A stretch of 64,000 nt of DNA from Yaniella halotolerans DSM 15476. Its GTDB lineage: Bacteria; Actinomycetota; Actinomycetes; Actinomycetales; Micrococcaceae. The notes under the pieces were generated by a model. It had not been told where the DNA came from. It ran no database searches and was given only the letters and a program-made list of their open reading frames with translations. Positions 54,874-64,000 of the stretch are shown here, piece after piece. Location of the stretch: NCBI RefSeq assembly GCF_000420805.1, contig NZ_ATVQ01000003.1:124001-188000 (forward strand), written 5' to 3'. Each line of letters opens with the position of its first letter. The stretch's first letter is position 1. The position numbers and the translations under genes are program-made.

Positions 54874-55605
54874 TTACGATAGTTTTTCTACGGGCCAATC
54901 TCGAGACACGGTCGCGTCTGGGTTTTTGCGTCGTAAATACTGTTCGAAACTTGCCGCCTGGTCAGACTTCCATCGAATCTGCTGATTGAAGAGTTGTTCC
55001 AACGGCATGTTGAACTTGTCCGGGAACTTCGTGGCGATGGCCTTACATACCTGCACTGCAGCGACGGAGTCGGCCTGTGAGGTGTGTGCGTTTTCCAATA
55101 CGATTTCGTAGTGCTCGCACGCTGCCGTCAAGGTGCGCTTACCTTTGCGATAGGTATCGGCGTATTTGTCGAGGACGAATGGGTCGATAATGCCAGCCAC
55201 AGGGAATTCATCCATGTCTCGACGCGCTAGTTCGTTGGCCAGTACGGTGAAATCATAGACCCCGTTATAGGCCACAATAGGAACCCGGTGATGCATGAAG
55301 TCCTGGAGGGTGGCCACGATTTCAGTCAGCCCCTGGGTGGCATCCATCCCGTGGGCCTGAGCATGTTCTGTTGACACGCCGTGAACCGCGGCAGCCTCGG
55401 CCGGTATTTCAACGCCCGGATCGATCAACCACTCGGTGTTTGCCCGCATCTGGCCATCTGGGTCCATCAGCACGATCGAAGCAGTGACGATTCGGGCCTC
55501 GTGTGGATTGGGGCCGGTGGTTTCTAAATCGAAGCCCACCATTGAACCGGTATGCCACGGATCGCCCGGGCCGGGGATGACTAAGACGTTGTCGGGATTT
55601 ACCAT
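54874..55605 (-). CDS. DEDDh 3'-5' exonuclease (DNA polymerase III epsilon-like)
   Basis: Protein of about 243 residues. Exonuclease motifs are FDLETTG (Exo I), YNGVYDFTVLANEL (Exo II) and the His-x4-Asp of ExoIII (AHTSQADSVAA), which place it in the DEDDh class. It is a stand-alone proofreading- or repair-type nuclease. The start is ambiguous: ATG 55605 has an AAGG about 12 bases upstream, while ATG 55626 (seven residues longer) has none. It is divergent from adnA, and the pairing of an exonuclease with recombination helicases suggests a DNA-repair context. Confidence 0.85.
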   Translation of the reverse strand: MVNPDNVLVIPGPGDPWHTGSMVGFDLETTGPNPHEARIVTASIVLMDPDGQMRANTEWLIDPGVEIPAEAAAVHGVSTEHAQAHGMDATQGLTEIVATLQDFMHHRVPIVAYNGVYDFTVLANELARRDMDEFPVAGIIDPFVLDKYADTYRKGKRTLTAACEHYEIVLENAHTSQADSVAAVQVCKAIATKFPDKFNMPLEQLFNQQIRWKSDQAASFEQYLRRKNPDATVSRDWPVEKLS

Positions 55606-55713
55606 GGTTCCAAAATACCTTGTCATCGGTCCGGGCGGCGAGGATTCAGCGGCCTGTGGACACCGTCTGAGGATGTGGATATTTTTGCGCGGTTCTGCGG
55701 TAAAAGTGGTTCA

Positions 55714-58700
55714 ATGGAGGTCATGGTTTCAACTCCGCAATTGCTACGGCCCAAGAACCTCTTCCGCCCCCCACCCGTACTTAATAGTCAGCAGCAATCT
55801 GTAGTTGAGCAGCCTGCTGGTCATGGGCCCATCTTGGTGCTTGGCGGACCGGGCAGTGGTAAAACCACGACGGCGGTTGAATATGCGGTGGCAAAAATTA
55901 AAGCCGGTGTACCTACAAGTCAGGTGCTGCTGTTAACGAACACCCGTACTGGAGCCGCCCAGTTGCGCAGCCAGCTCACCGCACGGTTGAACGACGAAGG
56001 TATTGATTCCCGTGCTGAGACGCCAGTGCGGTCTTTTGCTTCCTATGCTTTTGACCTCATCACTAGAATTCGCGAAAACGAGACGGTTGTACCAAGACTG
56101 CTGGCAGGCGCTGAACAAGACCGAGTTATAGCTGAACTGATCGACGGTTACATGACCGACCCGGACTTGGCACTGGACTGGCCAGAAAGCCTCAAAGAAG
56201 CCGTTGGCCTGCGTGGGTTGCGTCACGAGCTACGCGAACTGATCGACCGTAGCGCCGAATACGGGATCCAACCCGGCCAACTAGAAGAGCTAGGTCGTAT
56301 GAAAGGGCGTGCGGAATGGCGAGTGGCCGCCCGCATCCTGCAAGACTATCGCGACGTTTTGGACCTCTCCGGGGATGCCGCATATGACGCTTCGGGACTC
56401 ATAACCTCTGCGGCGGATCTCTGGGAAGCTAATCCGGACTTTGCAACTGCTGAAAGCACTCAGATCCAGCACATCATGGTGGATGACTTCCAAGACGCCA
56501 CCCCCGCCATACATCGGCTTGTAAAACTGATCGGTACCGAGCGCGATATCGTCCTGACAGCGAATCCAGACACCACGGTACAAGGATTCCGTGGTGCACG
56601 TCCGCAAGCCCTTGTGGACTGGCCCCAAAACTTATCTGCCGATGCCACGGTTACCACACTGGACTCGGGGTACCGCCTGTCTTCACCATTGCACACTGCC
56701 TACCAGCGCACCGTGGGACGAATCCCAGCGGTAGCCGGTTTACCCGACGCCAGAACCACACTGCGGCCTGCTGACCACGAGGGCAAGCTGTCGGTCCACC
56801 GCCTAGCATCTCCGGTGCAAGAACACTTATTCATTGTGCAGCAAGTACTGGAGCTGCATCATCGTCACGGAGTGGCCTTCGAAGATATGGCGGTGCTATC
56901 ACGGACAGCCTCCAAAGTCGCGGAGGTAGCGACCGCGCTGGAATCAGAATCCATCCCGGTATCACGTTCGATTTCTGAGGTCATGCTAAATCAGCAGCCC
57001 GCAGCCGCACCCCTCCTAGCTTTAACCACAGCTGCCGATGCCGTTGCTCACCAGACAGCAGTCTCAGCTACCGCTATTGAACCTACAGATCTCCATTGGC
57101 TGATTACCGGCCGCTACGGTACCTCTACACCACTTGAACTTCGGAACTTACGTCGTCGACTGCTGGCCGTTGAACGTGAGACACAGGGGACGCGAGACTC
57201 CGCTGAACTCCTCGATACCTTAGTCGCCAACCCCGATGATGCCTACACTATCCTTGGGCTCGACGCAGGACGGAGCATGCCGCGATATGCTCGCGGTGCA
57301 GTACGTATCGGCCGCATGCTGGCGGCAATGGTTCAGGCAACTATCGAAGAGCAAGCCTCTGCGGAGATGGTGCTTTGGGCTGGATGGGCAGCAGCATTAC
57401 AAGAAGTCGGTACCCTCTGGGAAGAACAAGCCCTGGGGGACGACAAAGATCTAGCTGTCCGAGCCAACCGTGACCTCGATTCTGTAGTGGCACTGTTCGA
57501 AGCCGCAGAGCGTTATGTTGTGCAATTCCCGGGTCAAACCGCCGCTGGCTTTACCGAATACCTCGCAGAGCAAGACTTACCGATGGACTCACTGTCATCG
57601 CGGTCCACACACAATGGTGTCTCCGTTTTAACCCCGACGACTGCTGCAGGACAACAGTGGCACACCGTGTTTGTTGTTGGTGTCCAAGAAGGGATCTGGC
57701 CCAATACGCGACTTCGAGGTCAACTTCTCCACACCCAACAGCTCGTGGAAGAAATGACCGGAACCGCAGGAGACCAACCGATCAACGAACGTATCGCCCA
57801 GGTACGCCACGATGAACTCCGTACATTTGCCGCGGCAATCTCACGCGCGTCGAATACCCTGATCGCTACCGCAGTCGCCGATGCCGACCACCAGCCCTCC
57901 ATGTTTATCGAACGACTCGATCCCTGGACGCCGTCTGACGAACACCCTGTTCGCCCTTACACCACGGTCGCGACTCCGCTGACCACCGATGGACTGGTCA
58001 TCGAGCTGCGACGTACTCTCGAAACTAGCCAGCGAGAACTGACGACCCCCACTGACGAGACAGAAATTCATCGGCTGGAAGCCAACGCGGCACAAGCTGC
58101 CCAGGCGCTCGCAGTCCTTGCCGATGGAGGTGTCACTTTGGCACATCCAGACTCTTGGTGGGGGCTGACTCAGCTCTCAACAGACGACCCGATTCATGGC
58201 GTTGATGAAACCGGGACGCCAAATAGGATCCGACTGTCCCCATCTACCGTGGAAACTGCGGTCCAATCGCCACTGCAATGGTTCATTTATCAGGTCTCCA
58301 CCTCGGCTTCGTCGGCTGCAGCTGCTACCGGTACGTTTGTTCACGCGATCGCGGAGAAATACCCTGACGCGGACGTTGGCAAGATGTATACGGAACTCAA
58401 AGCGAAGTTCCCCTTACTCGCAGCTGAAGCGGGACTGGAACCAGGATGGGAATACGATGCGCTCTATGCCAAGGCAGAACGTGCATTGGAGTACTACTAC
58501 CAGTACGTCGATAAAATGCGGCACGGTTATTCCACAGGTCGAGGCGCCACAAAAGAAGAATTTGGTCCACGCACACTCCTGGCAGTCGAAGAAAAGCTGC
58601 AAGTGGATATGGAACTGGACGGTGTCAACGTGCAACTCAACGGCGTGATCGACCGCGTTGAAGTTGACCAACAGGGCCGTGCCTACGTTGTAGACCTCAA

Positions 58701-59043
58701 AACTGGCTCACGCAGTGTCACTGTGGCAGAAATGGCCCAACTACCGCAGTTAGGCGTCTATCAAGCCATGATCAAAGCGGGTGCACTACGACACCTCGTG
58801 GATCGTAGTGCACCGGCCGGTGCTGCACTAGTGCAGCTAGGCAAAACGCCAACCACTGTACAAATTCAACCCCAGGCAGCCCTGGACACAGGTCCCACTT
58901 GGGCAGAACAAGATATCGCCGATGCAGCCCGGTGGGTGCAGGGTCCCTACTTTTATACTGTGCACCAAGAGGACAGCTGCAGTCTGAAAACACTGTGCCC
59001 GATGTGCAAGGAAGGACAACAGGTAACCGAATGGTTGGTCTAA
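55714..59043 (+). CDS. adnA: AdnA-like helicase-nuclease subunit
   Basis: Protein of about 1109 residues combining a UvrD-like superfamily 1 motor and a C-terminal PD-(D/E)XK nuclease. Walker A is LGGPGSGKTTTAVEYA near residue 47. The motif II segment reads MVDDFQDATPA, with Asp-Asp in place of the usual Asp-Glu, typical of the weaker AdnA motor. Nuclease residues are in NGVIDRVEVD and YVVDLKTGSRS near the C-terminus, and a Cys-rich end (SCSLKTLCPMCKEG) follows. With AdnB it resects double-strand breaks for recombination. Starts at 55714 and 55723 are both possible. It overlaps adnB by 13 bases. Confidence 0.88.
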   Translation: MEVMVSTPQLLRPKNLFRPPPVLNSQQQSVVEQPAGHGPILVLGGPGSGKTTTAVEYAVAKIKAGVPTSQVLLLTNTRTGAAQLRSQLTARLNDEGIDSRAETPVRSFASYAFDLITRIRENETVVPRLLAGAEQDRVIAELIDGYMTDPDLALDWPESLKEAVGLRGLRHELRELIDRSAEYGIQPGQLEELGRMKGRAEWRVAARILQDYRDVLDLSGDAAYDASGLITSAADLWEANPDFATAESTQIQHIMVDDFQDATPAIHRLVKLIGTERDIVLTANPDTTVQGFRGARPQALVDWPQNLSADATVTTLDSGYRLSSPLHTAYQRTVGRIPAVAGLPDARTTLRPADHEGKLSVHRLASPVQEHLFIVQQVLELHHRHGVAFEDMAVLSRTASKVAEVATALESESIPVSRSISEVMLNQQPAAAPLLALTTAADAVAHQTAVSATAIEPTDLHWLITGRYGTSTPLELRNLRRRLLAVERETQGTRDSAELLDTLVANPDDAYTILGLDAGRSMPRYARGAVRIGRMLAAMVQATIEEQASAEMVLWAGWAAALQEVGTLWEEQALGDDKDLAVRANRDLDSVVALFEAAERYVVQFPGQTAAGFTEYLAEQDLPMDSLSSRSTHNGVSVLTPTTAAGQQWHTVFVVGVQEGIWPNTRLRGQLLHTQQLVEEMTGTAGDQPINERIAQVRHDELRTFAAAISRASNTLIATAVADADHQPSMFIERLDPWTPSDEHPVRPYTTVATPLTTDGLVIELRRTLETSQRELTTPTDETEIHRLEANAAQAAQALAVLADGGVTLAHPDSWWGLTQLSTDDPIHGVDETGTPNRIRLSPSTVETAVQSPLQWFIYQVSTSASSAAAATGTFVHAIAEKYPDADVGKMYTELKAKFPLLAAEAGLEPGWEYDALYAKAERALEYYYQYVDKMRHGYSTGRGATKEEFGPRTLLAVEEKLQVDMELDGVNVQLNGVIDRVEVDQQGRAYVVDLKTGSRSVTVAEMAQLPQLGVYQAMIKAGALRHLVDRSAPAGAALVQLGKTPTTVQIQPQAALDTGPTWAEQDIADAARWVQGPYFYTVHQEDSCSLKTLCPMCKEGQQVTEWLV

Positions 59044-62000
59044 CATGGGGAAACGCGCCACGGTATAGCGCTCACGAACTTCAAGATCTGCTGCAGGACC
59101 ACCTTCCGCCAGAAAAACGGCTCTACCCAACGGATGAACAGACCGCCATCATCGAGTCGGGTCCCGACCCACTGTTGGTTGTTGCGGGTGCAGGCTCTGG
59201 TAAAACACACACGATGACCGATCGAGTCGTTTGGCTGATTGCCAACGGCTATGTTCGGCCAGAAGAAGTGCTTGGCGTAACCTTCACCCGAAAGGCCGCG
59301 GGCGAGCTTGAGTCCCGGGTCAATAATGCCATCGAACAACTGGCCGAACGCGAGGACATCGAATTAGCCTTCGACACAGCAGACCTTGGCCAGGCTACCG
59401 TGACGACCTACCACTCGTATGCTAACTCGCTTGTGGCAGACCACGGTTTGCGGATCGGAGTGGAACCAGATGCGCGACTGATCGGGGAAGCGGAGTCTTA
59501 TCAGCTGATAACGGAGGTGGTTCGTGAACATGATTCGGATATCGATCTCGATGACGTCGAATCTGAAGACCTCCGGGGGATCATTGCTGATGACGTAAGG
59601 GACCGTCCGTTGTCGTCGACGATTCAGGCTGTGAAAAAGCTTGCCGGCGATTGCTGCGAACATCTTGTCGAACCTGTTGCTGTGCAAACGGCACTAGCTG
59701 AGATGTTCACATTTGGTCAGGGCCTGCCGGTGACGAAAACCATGACGAAGAATACTGAGTCCCTATTCTCGATGCTAAAACTGAGAACAAAAATTGCCGA
59801 TATGGTCACGGCTTATCTTGAGAAAAAGCAAGAGCATAATGTCATGGACTACGGCGACCTGGTTCGTTATGCGGCAATTATCGCCACCAAGCTCGACGAA
59901 GTACGGGTTATCGAGCGTGAGAAGTACAAGATCGTGCTTCTTGACGAATTCCAGGACACCTCGCACGCCCAGCTTCAACTCTTTTCTCACCTCTTTGGTA
60001 GGGGTGACGGAACCCAACAGCCGCACTCTGTGACAGCTGTGGGCGATCCCAACCAGTCGATTTACGGTTTCCGTGGAGCATCTGCTGGGCAGCTCTTCTC
60101 ATTCGTGCATGAATTCGACGCAGAGCAATTGGAATTGACGACTGCCTGGCGTAACAGCAGCGATATTTTGGAAATGGCGAATCATGTGGCCCGACCACTG
60201 CGTGACAATGCTGCTGCCGGCCAAGTCATTCCACAACTTCACGCCAGGAAAGGTGCTGAAGCAGGTAATGTTGAACTCAATTGGTTCGAATCGGCTGATG
60301 CCGAAGCACAACAGCTAGCAGAACGTGTCAAAGCACTGGGTGTTGGCGAAGGTGAACGCACCGCAGCCATCTTGTGTCGTACCAAGAAGCAATTCTCGCC
60401 ACTTATTGAAGCACTCGAAACCCGCGGCATCTCCTACGAAGTCGTTGGTCTAGCAGGGCTGCTTGGTATCCCAGAAGTGATCGAAATTGTATCGGTCCTG
60501 AGAATTCTGGCGGATCCACAGTCCTCCGAGTCACTACTACGGGTACTGTCCAATGCGCGTTGGCGTATCGGGCCACAGGATCTCTGGGTGTTGAATCAAT
60601 TTGCGAGAAGACTAGACAGACAAGCGCGTACGAGCCCGCTCGATGCCGATAGCTCACCCCAGGAGGATATTGACCATCCTTCGATGGTCAATGCCATCAT
60701 TGGGCTGCCAGATAGCAACTGGGTTAGCTCGCAGGGGCAAACGTTTAGCGACCGGGGATTCGAACGTTTGAAGCGTTTTGGCAGGTCGTTGCAAACTCTC
60801 ATGGAGCAGATTCATCTGCCAATCCCAACGCTGATTCGTCAGATCGAAAAAACTACGGGCCTTGGAATCGAAGTTGCTGTCAGACCTGGAAGCGATGCCA
60901 TTGAGGCGCGACGGTATCTCAATGAATTCTTACAGGTTGCCGAAGCTTTCCAAGCCTCGGCCGATCATACTCGCACACTCGATCTCGTCACGTTTCTCAC
61001 CTGGCTTGAAACTGCCGCGGAAGAAGAAAATGGTTTAGATATGCCGCCGGAGCAGCCAAAACCCGGTGCTGTCCAAATTATGACCATGCATGCTTCCAAA
61101 GGCCTCGAATGGGATGCCGTTTTCGTACCGGGCATGAACCAAAGCATCTTTCCCGGAACCCAAAACGATTTATGGACCAGCAAAGCTAGAGGGGATCTGC
61201 CATGGTCACTTCGCGGTGACCGTGAGACTCTTCCCAAATGGGAACAGTACGCTGCATCCGATGTCCGCGAGTGGGCAGGCCTGTCCGGCGTTGATGGTTG
61301 GTCAGAAACCATGGGAGAAAAGCTCGCTGAAACGCAGGGACGGGAAGTTTTGACGCTCAAAGAACAAGTGAAAATCCATGAGCTTTCCGAGGCCCGTCGA
61401 TTGGCATATGTTGCATTTACCCGGGCTAAAGAGCTGTTGTGGGTTGCGGGCGCCCACTGGCAAGGGACCAACAAGAAACCTGCCCCAATGTCAGTTTTTC
61501 TGGAAGAAATGCTGGAATATCAAGAGGAACGTGGGCTCGACCAAAAGGTTTATTGGGCTACTGAATTTCCTGAAGAGAATCCCCGTCGTTCTCGTGCGGT
61601 CGTAGCGAAGTGGCCCTATGACCCCCTCGATGGTCCTGACCAGTACCGGGTGGATGCCCGTGATGACGATCGTCTTCCAGAACCCGACCAGGAGGCGACA
61701 CTTGTCCGGCGCAGTCACCCGCGTCGCGAGGTCTTGGAACAGGCTGCTGCCCGGGTACGTGAGGCCGAGATATCCAAGACATCTCTCGACGATGATCTGG
61801 CCCAACGTATCGACTGGGTATTAGATCGTGTACAGATGTCGACGATCAACGATGTATACATGCCTGAGCATATTTCAACAAGCCGCTTTGTGGAACTTGC
61901 TCACGATCCAGACGCAGTAGCACGCCAGATTCGGCGTCCGATGCCGCAGAGACCTACCGCGGCCGCACGCGAAGGCACGCTGATGCACGAATGGATTGAA

Positions 62001-62501
62001 CTCTTCTATGCACAGTCCATGCCTGGGTTAACGCCATCCTTCGATATCGAAGAAACCGAAGAACTCGTGGATGCGGAGTGGGATGCGGCAACCGGACTTG
62101 CTGAGTTACGCGAAAAGTTTGAGCAAACATCCTGGGCCGACCGTGTCCCCACAATGATCGAAGCTGCAGTCGAGACCTCAGTCTCGGGACTGACGCTTCG
62201 TGGACGTATCGATGCTGTCTTTAGAAGTGGGGGAGACCCGGACCGTGCATTCGATCCAGACGCTACCTGGGAGTTAGTTGATTGGAAGACGGGTCGAGTT
62301 CCGGCAGACAGTGAAATGCCACGACGTAGCCTGCAGTTAGCGATCTACCGGTTGGCATGGTCACGACTCCACGGGATCCCTATGGAAAACATCACCGGCA
62401 AATTTGTGTACTTGGCACATGGAGTAGAAAAAACGCCCCATGACTTCGCGACGGCGAAAGAACTCGAGGAGATTCTTGTCAAGGCAATGACCGAAGTTTA
62501 G
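59031..62501 (+). CDS. adnB: AdnB-like helicase-nuclease subunit
   Basis: Protein of 1156 residues. It has the full UvrD-type motor: Walker A VAGAGSGKTHTMTDRV near residue 45, motif II VLLDEFQDTSHAQ, GDPNQSIYGFRGA, and the late MTMHASKGLEWDAVFVPG and VAFTRAKELLWV motifs. The C-terminal nuclease has GRIDAVFRSGG and ELVDWKTGR. In mycobacterial AdnAB this subunit is the main motor and has its own nuclease. The ATG at 59031 overlaps the adnA stop. Its own stop overlaps the convergent phosphotransferase-like gene by four bases. Confidence 0.92.
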   Translation: MVGLTWGNAPRYSAHELQDLLQDHLPPEKRLYPTDEQTAIIESGPDPLLVVAGAGSGKTHTMTDRVVWLIANGYVRPEEVLGVTFTRKAAGELESRVNNAIEQLAEREDIELAFDTADLGQATVTTYHSYANSLVADHGLRIGVEPDARLIGEAESYQLITEVVREHDSDIDLDDVESEDLRGIIADDVRDRPLSSTIQAVKKLAGDCCEHLVEPVAVQTALAEMFTFGQGLPVTKTMTKNTESLFSMLKLRTKIADMVTAYLEKKQEHNVMDYGDLVRYAAIIATKLDEVRVIEREKYKIVLLDEFQDTSHAQLQLFSHLFGRGDGTQQPHSVTAVGDPNQSIYGFRGASAGQLFSFVHEFDAEQLELTTAWRNSSDILEMANHVARPLRDNAAAGQVIPQLHARKGAEAGNVELNWFESADAEAQQLAERVKALGVGEGERTAAILCRTKKQFSPLIEALETRGISYEVVGLAGLLGIPEVIEIVSVLRILADPQSSESLLRVLSNARWRIGPQDLWVLNQFARRLDRQARTSPLDADSSPQEDIDHPSMVNAIIGLPDSNWVSSQGQTFSDRGFERLKRFGRSLQTLMEQIHLPIPTLIRQIEKTTGLGIEVAVRPGSDAIEARRYLNEFLQVAEAFQASADHTRTLDLVTFLTWLETAAEEENGLDMPPEQPKPGAVQIMTMHASKGLEWDAVFVPGMNQSIFPGTQNDLWTSKARGDLPWSLRGDRETLPKWEQYAASDVREWAGLSGVDGWSETMGEKLAETQGREVLTLKEQVKIHELSEARRLAYVAFTRAKELLWVAGAHWQGTNKKPAPMSVFLEEMLEYQEERGLDQKVYWATEFPEENPRRSRAVVAKWPYDPLDGPDQYRVDARDDDRLPEPDQEATLVRRSHPRREVLEQAAARVREAEISKTSLDDDLAQRIDWVLDRVQMSTINDVYMPEHISTSRFVELAHDPDAVARQIRRPMPQRPTAAAREGTLMHEWIELFYAQSMPGLTPSFDIEETEELVDAEWDAATGLAELREKFEQTSWADRVPTMIEAAVETSVSGLTLRGRIDAVFRSGGDPDRAFDPDATWELVDWKTGRVPADSEMPRRSLQLAIYRLAWSRLHGIPMENITGKFVYLAHGVEKTPHDFATAKELEEILVKAMTEV

Positions 62502-63955
62502 CGGTCGTTCGAATTCTCTTGGACGGTTTTCCACGAGATGGGTTGGGTATCAACGTCGGGTGCAGCGGGCTGGGCTGGCTCGACGTGACGCACGATTTCA
62601 TCCTCATCCGATAATGAGTGAACAACTAGCGTCGTGCCATCGTCCTCAGCTTCGGGACGCTGTGGCTCTGGCAGTTCGTCGAGTTCTTCCTCAGCGTCGT
62701 CAATCGACGCGGAGTCCTCGGGCAGCTGTGCTTCGCTAGTTTCGGGCTCGTCGGACTCATCGTGGATGAGCGCGGCTTTTGGAACAGGTTGAGATTCTGG
62801 TTCTGGTTCTGCATCCCCGGCGGCATTGTTTGGCGTGTCATCTGATTCAGGCTCAGTGCCCTGCTCAGGTTCAGCATCGTCCTGAGTCTCGGTGGACGGT
62901 ACCTCGTTGTCCATGACGATGGCAGACTCTGGCTCAGCTGTGGTTGTCGGGGCAGTTACCGGTGCCGAAGGTTCTGGGGTTGGTTCCGGTTCCCAGAATT
63001 TTTGCCCAATATCTTGACCCCCGGTTGCTTCAACATCGGCGACTAATTCATCCAGCATGGCTTGAGCCTCAGACACGACCTCGTCATCGGAAGCGTTGAT
63101 TCCTGACATCAGGTACTTCGCCAACGAGAACTCCGCAGCCAGTGCTGCCCTGCGCATGATGTGCAGATCGAGTTGATCAGCAGGTAAGTCCATGTGTTGG
63201 TGATAGGCGGACAGCAGTGTTTCGCGGAACTCGATGGAGTCTGTGGAGGCGAGCCACGTGAAGTCTTGGGCTGGGTCCCCAATATGCAGGTCGGTCCAGG
63301 CTGTGACGCCAACTGCCCTGTTGCGATCGATCAGTAGAGATGATTCATCAAAATCGCCGTGCACAACCCGTGGGGTGAACGACCACATGCGGCGTTCTTC
63401 GAAGGCACTTTCCCAGCGGCGGAGCAGGACTGACGGTACCTTGCCCGTCAGCGCGATTTGATCTAGCTCTGACAGCAATCGAGACCGGAGCTGTTCGGCC
63501 CCGTACGAAGGTAAATCGGCTGTTTCGACCACGGCTCGGGGGAGCTTATGAATGGCCGCGACAATACGACCAATGTCATCGATAGTTTGGGCTTCGGATC
63601 CCGTGATGGTGTCCAACTCCACCGGCTGGCCGGGCATTTGGTGGTAAATGAAGGTTCTCAGTGAATCGATCTGGACCGCACCGGCGACCGACGGTACGCG
63701 GAACGGCAAATGCGCGCGAATGGCTGGAGTGAAACCAGAGAGTACTTGAATTTCAGTTTCCAGGCGGAATGCGGCCTGAGAGTTTCGAGGGGAACGAACT
63801 CGCCAATGATTATTATCAGTGTCTGTCACGATGGCAGAGTCAAAGGCTCGCGGGTCATCTGGTGAGGCGGAGGCTTGGACAATATCCAGCCCGGGCATGG
63901 CGGCCGATGCCAGTGCTGCAAGTTCCATGGCGGTTCGTTTCATCACATCTACCAT
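62498..63955 (-). CDS. Aminoglycoside phosphotransferase-fold protein with acidic C-terminal tail
   Basis: Protein of 485 residues. The N-terminal 300 residues have the APH/choline-kinase fold: the catalytic loop reads VVHGDFDESSLL and the metal segment HIGDPAQDF. In the canonical loop (HGDxxxxN) Asn is replaced by Ser/Leu here, so catalytic activity is uncertain. After about residue 315 comes a 170-residue low-complexity tail rich in Glu, Asp, Pro and Thr. This gene follows adnAB in many actinobacteria and is often annotated as macrolide 2'-phosphotransferase-like, but a housekeeping role is more likely. Start codon uncertain (ATG 63955 or in-frame ATG 63943). Confidence 0.75.
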   Translation of the reverse strand: MVDVMKRTAMELAALASAAMPGLDIVQASASPDDPRAFDSAIVTDTDNNHWRVRSPRNSQAAFRLETEIQVLSGFTPAIRAHLPFRVPSVAGAVQIDSLRTFIYHQMPGQPVELDTITGSEAQTIDDIGRIVAAIHKLPRAVVETADLPSYGAEQLRSRLLSELDQIALTGKVPSVLLRRWESAFEERRMWSFTPRVVHGDFDESSLLIDRNRAVGVTAWTDLHIGDPAQDFTWLASTDSIEFRETLLSAYHQHMDLPADQLDLHIMRRAALAAEFSLAKYLMSGINASDDEVVSEAQAMLDELVADVEATGGQDIGQKFWEPEPTPEPSAPVTAPTTTAEPESAIVMDNEVPSTETQDDAEPEQGTEPESDDTPNNAAGDAEPEPESQPVPKAALIHDESDEPETSEAQLPEDSASIDDAEEELDELPEPQRPEAEDDGTTLVVHSLSDEDEIVRHVEPAQPAAPDVDTQPISWKTVQENSNDR

Positions 63956-64000
63956 ACGCCCGCTTGGAGAAGATCTGGTTGAGTAAACCTGGTGAGTCGA

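Overview
The window is chromosomal DNA of a moderately high-GC actinobacterium. Gene order and protein families point to Micrococcaceae. Markers are the actinobacteria-only small proteins DUF3117 and DUF3107, an AdnA/AdnB helicase-nuclease pair, a coproporphyrin-type heme operon with HemQ, a seven-iron ferredoxin next to DapC, and an HspR-type (HAIR) heat-shock operator. Enteractinococcus- or Yaniella-like relatives are my guess, but the genus cannot be fixed from the sequence alone. I see no rRNA, tRNA, insertion sequence, prophage or CRISPR array. Genes are packed tightly and no gene-free stretch exceeds 300 bases.

Left part (1-20.7 kb). A leftward betT-betB-betA operon imports choline and oxidises it to glycine betaine; betA runs off the left edge. 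Next is a decayed relic of an FMN-binding glutamate synthase (4711-5280), then a DUF429 protein, an MFS exporter, two tandem paralogous membrane proteins, a hydrolase, a PACE-like efflux protein, thiol peroxidase, a membrane-anchored HtrA-like protease, a CynX-like MFS protein, the translation GTPase TypA, ferredoxin plus DapC, citrate synthase and an amino-acid-binding lipoprotein.

Middle part (20-40 kb). A conserved actinobacterial block follows: DivIVA-like protein, DUF3117, O-methyltransferase, anti-sigma-like protein, TatB and Mrp. The ECF sigma gene (sigE) that normally sits before the anti-sigma gene is missing. Then come a general-stress-like membrane protein, aminopeptidase P, a PHP phosphoesterase, an orphan DNA methyltransferase coupled to a DEAD-box helicase, DUF3107 and a TetR regulator. 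Divergent hemA and hemE-cgoX-hemQ-hemC-hemD-hemB-hemL supply nearly the whole route from glutamyl-tRNA to heme, but no ferrochelatase gene lies in the block.

Right part (40-64 kb). A YtrA-type GntR regulator is encoded with a membrane protein. It is followed by an eight-gene gas vesicle operon (gvpA, gvpF, gvpG, gvpO, a zinc-ribbon GvpA paralogue, a GvpA paralogue fused to two PH/GRAM-like domains, gvpK, gvpL). The two composite GvpA paralogues are the most unusual content of the window. Beyond it lie a ClpC-type AAA+ chaperone under two HAIR boxes, a leftward oppA-oppB-oppC-oppDF peptide importer, a DEDDh exonuclease, adnA-adnB for double-strand-break resection, and an aminoglycoside-phosphotransferase-fold protein with a long acidic tail.

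A recurring feature is that five of the nine convergent gene pairs overlap by exactly the four bases of their two stop codons.
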